Shown: positions 11,880 through 13,544 of the stretch, piece after piece
Numbering within the stretch: the first letter of the stretch is position 1
Layout: each line of letters begins with the position of its first letter
Notes under the pieces: model-generated
What the model saw: the letters and a program-made list of their open reading frames with translations, nothing else
Databases searched by the model: none
What the model was told of the DNA's origin: nothing
Source of the DNA: CAYSLZ01 sp964468355
GTDB lineage: Bacteria; Patescibacteriota; Microgenomatia; UBA12405; JAHJSD01
Assembly (NCBI GenBank): GCA_964468355.1
Contig: CAYXSV010000005.1
Span: forward strand, 1-13,544
DNA: 13,544 bases
Reading direction: 5' to 3'
Program-made: the position numbers and the translations under genes

Positions 11880-12124
11880 TTATTTTTTAAAATCAACCCT
11901 ACTTTTAAATTTACCATCACTTAATAATTCCGTAAGTTTTTCAGCATAAGCTTCTTCTGAAACAGGGACTTCTTCTCTTGATCTATATTTATCGCGTTGA
12001 ATCTCAATGATTTGTTGTTGTATTCGGGGCGAAGATCTAATCTGGTCATCCCAGTCTGAATGGTCAATTTGGCCATATATTAAATGTCCTAATTCGTGGT
12101 AGAGTGCTTTCTCTCCTAATGTTT
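11880..12124 (-). pseudogene. out-of-frame C-terminal half of zincin-like metallopeptidase (HELGH)
   Basis: Directly after the stop of the 12125-12604 gene, another frame stays open to a TAA at 11880-11882 and encodes LKTLGEKALYHELGHLIYGQ and about 60 further residues. HELGH (12098-12084) is a textbook HExxH zinc-protease motif, and the later Glu-rich SEEAYAEKLTELL could give the third ligand. This frame has no ATG, GTG or TTG before the motif and so cannot start on its own. Adding one base to the TTTT or AAAA run at 12127-12136 joins it smoothly to the upstream gene (..DAENF|LKTLGEKALYHELGH..) as a 241-aa protein. This points to a one-base deletion, or an assembly error. Confidence 0.75.
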
Positions 12125-12604
12125 TTAAAAGTTTTCTGCATCCGTTTGTGAAATAAATTGTTCATTAATCCCCTCTTTTTGTGCGTATCTGTTTGCCATA
12201 TCAACAGTATTTCCTCTTTTAATCGCGAAAAATATTATTTCATTACCTGTTGTCATTGCGAAACCTGGTAATTCTCCGTTTAAATTTATTTTTTCGTCTT
12301 CGGCAATTTTCTTAATTGATTCTCTATCTAGCTTTTCTTCTTCTCCAAATCCGTATTGAGTCAGGATTTCTTCCACCTTTTCTAGGTCACCATATTTTTG
12401 GGTTAATTTATATTGAATTTCATTGAAGTCAAATAGATAGTCACCCGGCCTAACTAAAGAAACAGAATTAGGGTCTAAATCTATTCCAATTTCCTTTTTA
12501 ACCTTTTCTAGTCTTTTATCTACAGTTTCTTGGTCAAGAACGTGAAAGAACTCTGACGCAGGTAATACCTCGCTTGTTTTTGTTTCAGCTGTTTCGTCCG
12601 GCAT
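12125..12604 (-). CDS. N-terminal half of frameshifted zincin-like metallopeptidase
   Basis: 159 aa, acidic and mostly helical (about 20-105), then a segment GELPGFAMTTGNEIIFFAIKR that looks like the strand pair preceding the zinc helix in zincin proteases, and a helix beginning TDAENF where the frame is lost. By itself it contains no HExxH and would be inactive. In the restored frame the protein would be 241 aa with HELGH at about residues 170-174. No signal peptide, so probably cytoplasmic. The ATG at 12604 follows the stop of the preceding gene by 12 nt. Reminiscent of ImmA/IrrE-type peptidases only in having a single zincin domain; I cannot place the N-terminal part in a family. Confidence 0.7.
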   Translation of the reverse strand: MPDETAETKTSEVLPASEFFHVLDQETVDKRLEKVKKEIGIDLDPNSVSLVRPGDYLFDFNEIQYKLTQKYGDLEKVEEILTQYGFGEEEKLDRESIKKIAEDEKINLNGELPGFAMTTGNEIIFFAIKRGNTVDMANRYAQKEGINEQFISQTDAENF

Positions 12605-12616
12605 TTTTAATTAATC

Positions 12617-12988
12617 TTACTTTTCGAAAGTTATTTGCCACTTAACACCAACATCAGTAGAGCAAGTATTGAGTTCTACGGTTTCACCTTTATTGATTAT
12701 AAAGTCTTGAGCTCCACAGCCACCCAAATCAATACCTTCTTTACTAATATCTTCGCCTTGCTTTAATGAAAGTCCGTCTACAACTAAATTGATTTCTTCT
12801 TGTTTAACATCAACCAACTTTAGTGTGTATTCTTTTTCACCTACACCTTTTAAAACAATCTCTTTACCACTTTCCGGTTTGATGTTGATCATTTTACTTT
12901 CAGATTTTTCTTTATCCCAACCTGACCAAGGTAATCTTACAACCTTGAGATTACCGGAATTTACTCTTTTAGTTTGGTTATTATCCAA
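12617..12988 (-). CDS. hypothetical beta-rich protein with two cysteines (TTG start)
   Basis: I do not recognise a family. The start is well defined: AAAGGAGGTG (13004-12995) lies 6 nt before TTG at 12988, the strongest Shine-Dalgarno in the window, and no ATG, GTG or TTG lies close by in this frame; the longer frame back to 13048 would make the ribosome site part of the coding sequence. The 123-aa product begins with LDNNQTKRVNSGNLKVVRLPW (first residue read as Met). It alternates charged and hydrophobic residues (EYTLKLVDVKQEEINLVVDG), suggesting a compact beta sandwich, and has two cysteines near the end (GGCGAQ and NTCSTD). No signal peptide or membrane segment. It is the first gene of the zincin/transglutaminase cassette. 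Confidence 0.75.
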   Translation of the reverse strand: MDNNQTKRVNSGNLKVVRLPWSGWDKEKSESKMINIKPESGKEIVLKGVGEKEYTLKLVDVKQEEINLVVDGLSLKQGEDISKEGIDLGGCGAQDFIINKGETVELNTCSTDVGVKWQITFEK

Positions 12989-12994
12989 TGTTTT

Positions 12995-13004
12995 CACCTC
13001 CTTT
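12995..13004 (-). promoter_or_regulatory. strong Shine-Dalgarno deciding a TTG start
   Basis: AAAGGAGGTG at 13004-12995 is nearly the full anti-SD complement, six bases before TTG 12988. It stands out because most genes in this window have weak or no ribosome sites. Confidence 0.75.
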
Positions 13005-13019
13005 CCGAATTCTAGTACC

Positions 13020-13048
13020 AGTTTACCATAGTGATAATTTACTAACAA
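13020..13048 (-). promoter_or_regulatory. possible promoter of the zincin/transglutaminase cassette
   Basis: TTGTTA (13048-13043), a 17-nt spacer, then TAAACT (13025-13020), each four of six to consensus. The start would fall near 13013 and give a leader of about 25 nt that includes the Shine-Dalgarno. An alternative -10, TAGAAT at 13014-13009, would cut into the ribosome site and is less likely. Confidence 0.35.
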
Positions 13049-13267
13049 TAGTTTATTCTAATTATGTTATGTTTAAATTAGTACTTGAAAAAAGTTTTTT
13101 TCTTTTGTTCCATCTGGAAGTCGGAAGAGTTCAGCGCAACTTTTGAAAGCGGAGGATTAGGGAGGTGAAAAAACAGCTTGTGCCGTTTTTATACCCAAAT
13201 TCGAACTCGTCTAAAAGGTACGCTCCGGTGCTTTCCGCCAGAGGCGGATCTGGTTCAGGGCTTTATT
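13049..13267. other. gene-free gap with GC-rich segment and palindrome
   Basis: No gene is supported here. The half next to 13049 is AT-rich and includes GAAAAAA-G-TTTTTTTC. From about 13115 to 13260 G+C rises well above the flanks, ending in the perfect stem TCCGCC-AGA-GGCGGA (13234-13248). On the minus strand a short frame ends ..AELFRLPDGTKEKNFF.. before a TAA near 13077; it is closed upstream after 24 codons and has no start, so it looks like a gene remnant or repeat. A plus-strand GTG frame at 13165 behind GGAGG runs through the palindrome and against the next gene, and I do not trust it. Confidence 0.4.
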
Positions 13268-13447
13268 TTACTTTTTTCTTTCTGATTTTTCTCTTTTCTC
13301 AGTTACATTAGTTTGGCTTTGTGATTGCTGAGGGGCTTCTCTCATTCTAGGTTTTGAAGAAACCAACCCTAATTTTCTAAGTGCCTCATGGGAAATGGCT
13401 CCTGCATATTGTGATTTTTGCTCGGTTGTTTGTTCTTTTGTTGGCAT
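13268..13447 (-). CDS. small Lys/Gln/Glu-rich hypothetical protein (59 aa)
   Basis: ATG at 13447 follows GGCGGGTGAG by five bases, an acceptable ribosome site. The 59-aa product starts MPTKEQTTEQKSQYAGAISH and continues with EALRKLGLVSSKPRMREA, then a Gln/Ser/Lys-rich tail ending KREKSERKK. The middle (about 14-32) could be one helix; both ends look disordered. No family is recognised. It lies between tRNA-Glu and the two-cysteine gene on the same strand. Hydrophilic composition and a clean ribosome site favour a real gene, but it is short and unconfirmed. Confidence 0.5.
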   Translation of the reverse strand: MPTKEQTTEQKSQYAGAISHEALRKLGLVSSKPRMREAPQQSQSQTNVTEKREKSERKK

Positions 13448-13480
13448 ATTTTCTCACCCGCCTTTAAGTTGATTTTTCTG

Positions 13481-13544
13481 TGCCGCCAACGGGAATCGAA
13501 CCCGTGTCTTCAGCTTGAAAGGCTGAGATCCTCGGCCACTAGAC
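13481..13544 (-). tRNA. tRNA-Glu (anticodon UUC), cut by window edge
   Basis: Minus strand. The visible 64 nt start at GTCTAGTGGCCGAGGAT (D arm) and continue with the anticodon stem TCAGC/GCTGA around the loop CTTTCAA (anticodon TTC, glutamate) and a T arm CGGGTTCGATTCCCG. They end GGCGGC plus discriminator A. The first 9 or so bases, the 5' acceptor strand, lie beyond the window. CCA is not encoded. The order and lengths match bacterial tRNA-Glu. Confidence 0.9.

Noticed and set aside
12122..12136. Programmed -1 frameshift site in the zincin gene
   Set aside because: No X XXY YYZ heptamer lies in the zero frame, and slippage on AAC TTT TAA would mispair; a one-base change is simpler.
13165..13314. 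GTG frame behind GGAGG on the plus strand (KKQLVPFLYPNSNSSK...)
   Set aside because: It crosses the TCCGCC/GGCGGA palindrome and runs antisense into the more credible 59-aa gene; the ending is a random hydrophobic run.

Overview
The window reads like a chromosomal stretch of a small-genome, AT-rich bacterium, most likely a member of the Candidate Phyla Radiation (Patescibacteria, perhaps Microgenomates). This is inference. The signs are very tight packing, several shortened versions of core enzymes (enolase, a DNA polymerase III delta-like subunit, RsmI without its C-terminal extension), genes apparently transcribed without leaders, tRNA genes with no encoded CCA, and many small palindromic repeats between genes. 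TAA, TAG and TGA all serve as stops, so the code appears standard.

Region 1 (1-4003, minus strand). A tRNA-Leu(CAG) sits at 63-146, with a dispersed 59-bp repeat against its 3' end and a palindrome plus a 12-bp copy of its own 5' end on the other side. Next comes a translationally coupled envelope operon, read from 4003 down to 285: an exported transglutaminase-like protein, a four-helix holin-like membrane protein, SecG, and a membrane-anchored family 5 solute-binding protein. Two junctions are ATGA overlaps.

Region 2 (4004-9717). A 35-bp divergent promoter region separates this operon from rsmI (plus strand). rsmI converges, with a 9-bp overlap, on a minus-strand series read from about 9.7 kb down to 4.7 kb: a small EF-Tu domain-2-like protein, a DNA polymerase III delta-like protein, a mannose-6-phosphate isomerase-type cupin, PEP synthase, and a strongly shortened enolase. 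Enolase and PEP synthase act on either side of phosphoenolpyruvate. Two copies of a 45-bp double-hairpin repeat fill the gap between them, and the PEP synthase gene carries the second copy of the 59-bp repeat, in frame in an inter-domain linker.

Region 3 (9718-13544). This part looks more accessory. An HD-domain phosphohydrolase and an RppH-like Nudix hydrolase both show an extended -10 (TGTTATAAT) exactly 6 nt before ATG, which predicts leaderless mRNAs. A mini GNAT acetyltransferase diverges from the Nudix gene across only 18 bp. Then comes a minus-strand cassette: a small Lys/Gln-rich protein, a two-cysteine protein starting at TTG behind a near-perfect Shine-Dalgarno, a zincin-like metallopeptidase whose HELGH half has been thrown out of frame by one base, and a second, unrelated transglutaminase-fold protein. 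The window ends inside a tRNA-Glu(UUC).

I see no CRISPR array, transposase, phage structural gene or rRNA. The points most worth checking are the in-frame repeat in PEP synthase, the minimal enolase beside it, the frameshifted zincin cassette and the leaderless promoter pattern.
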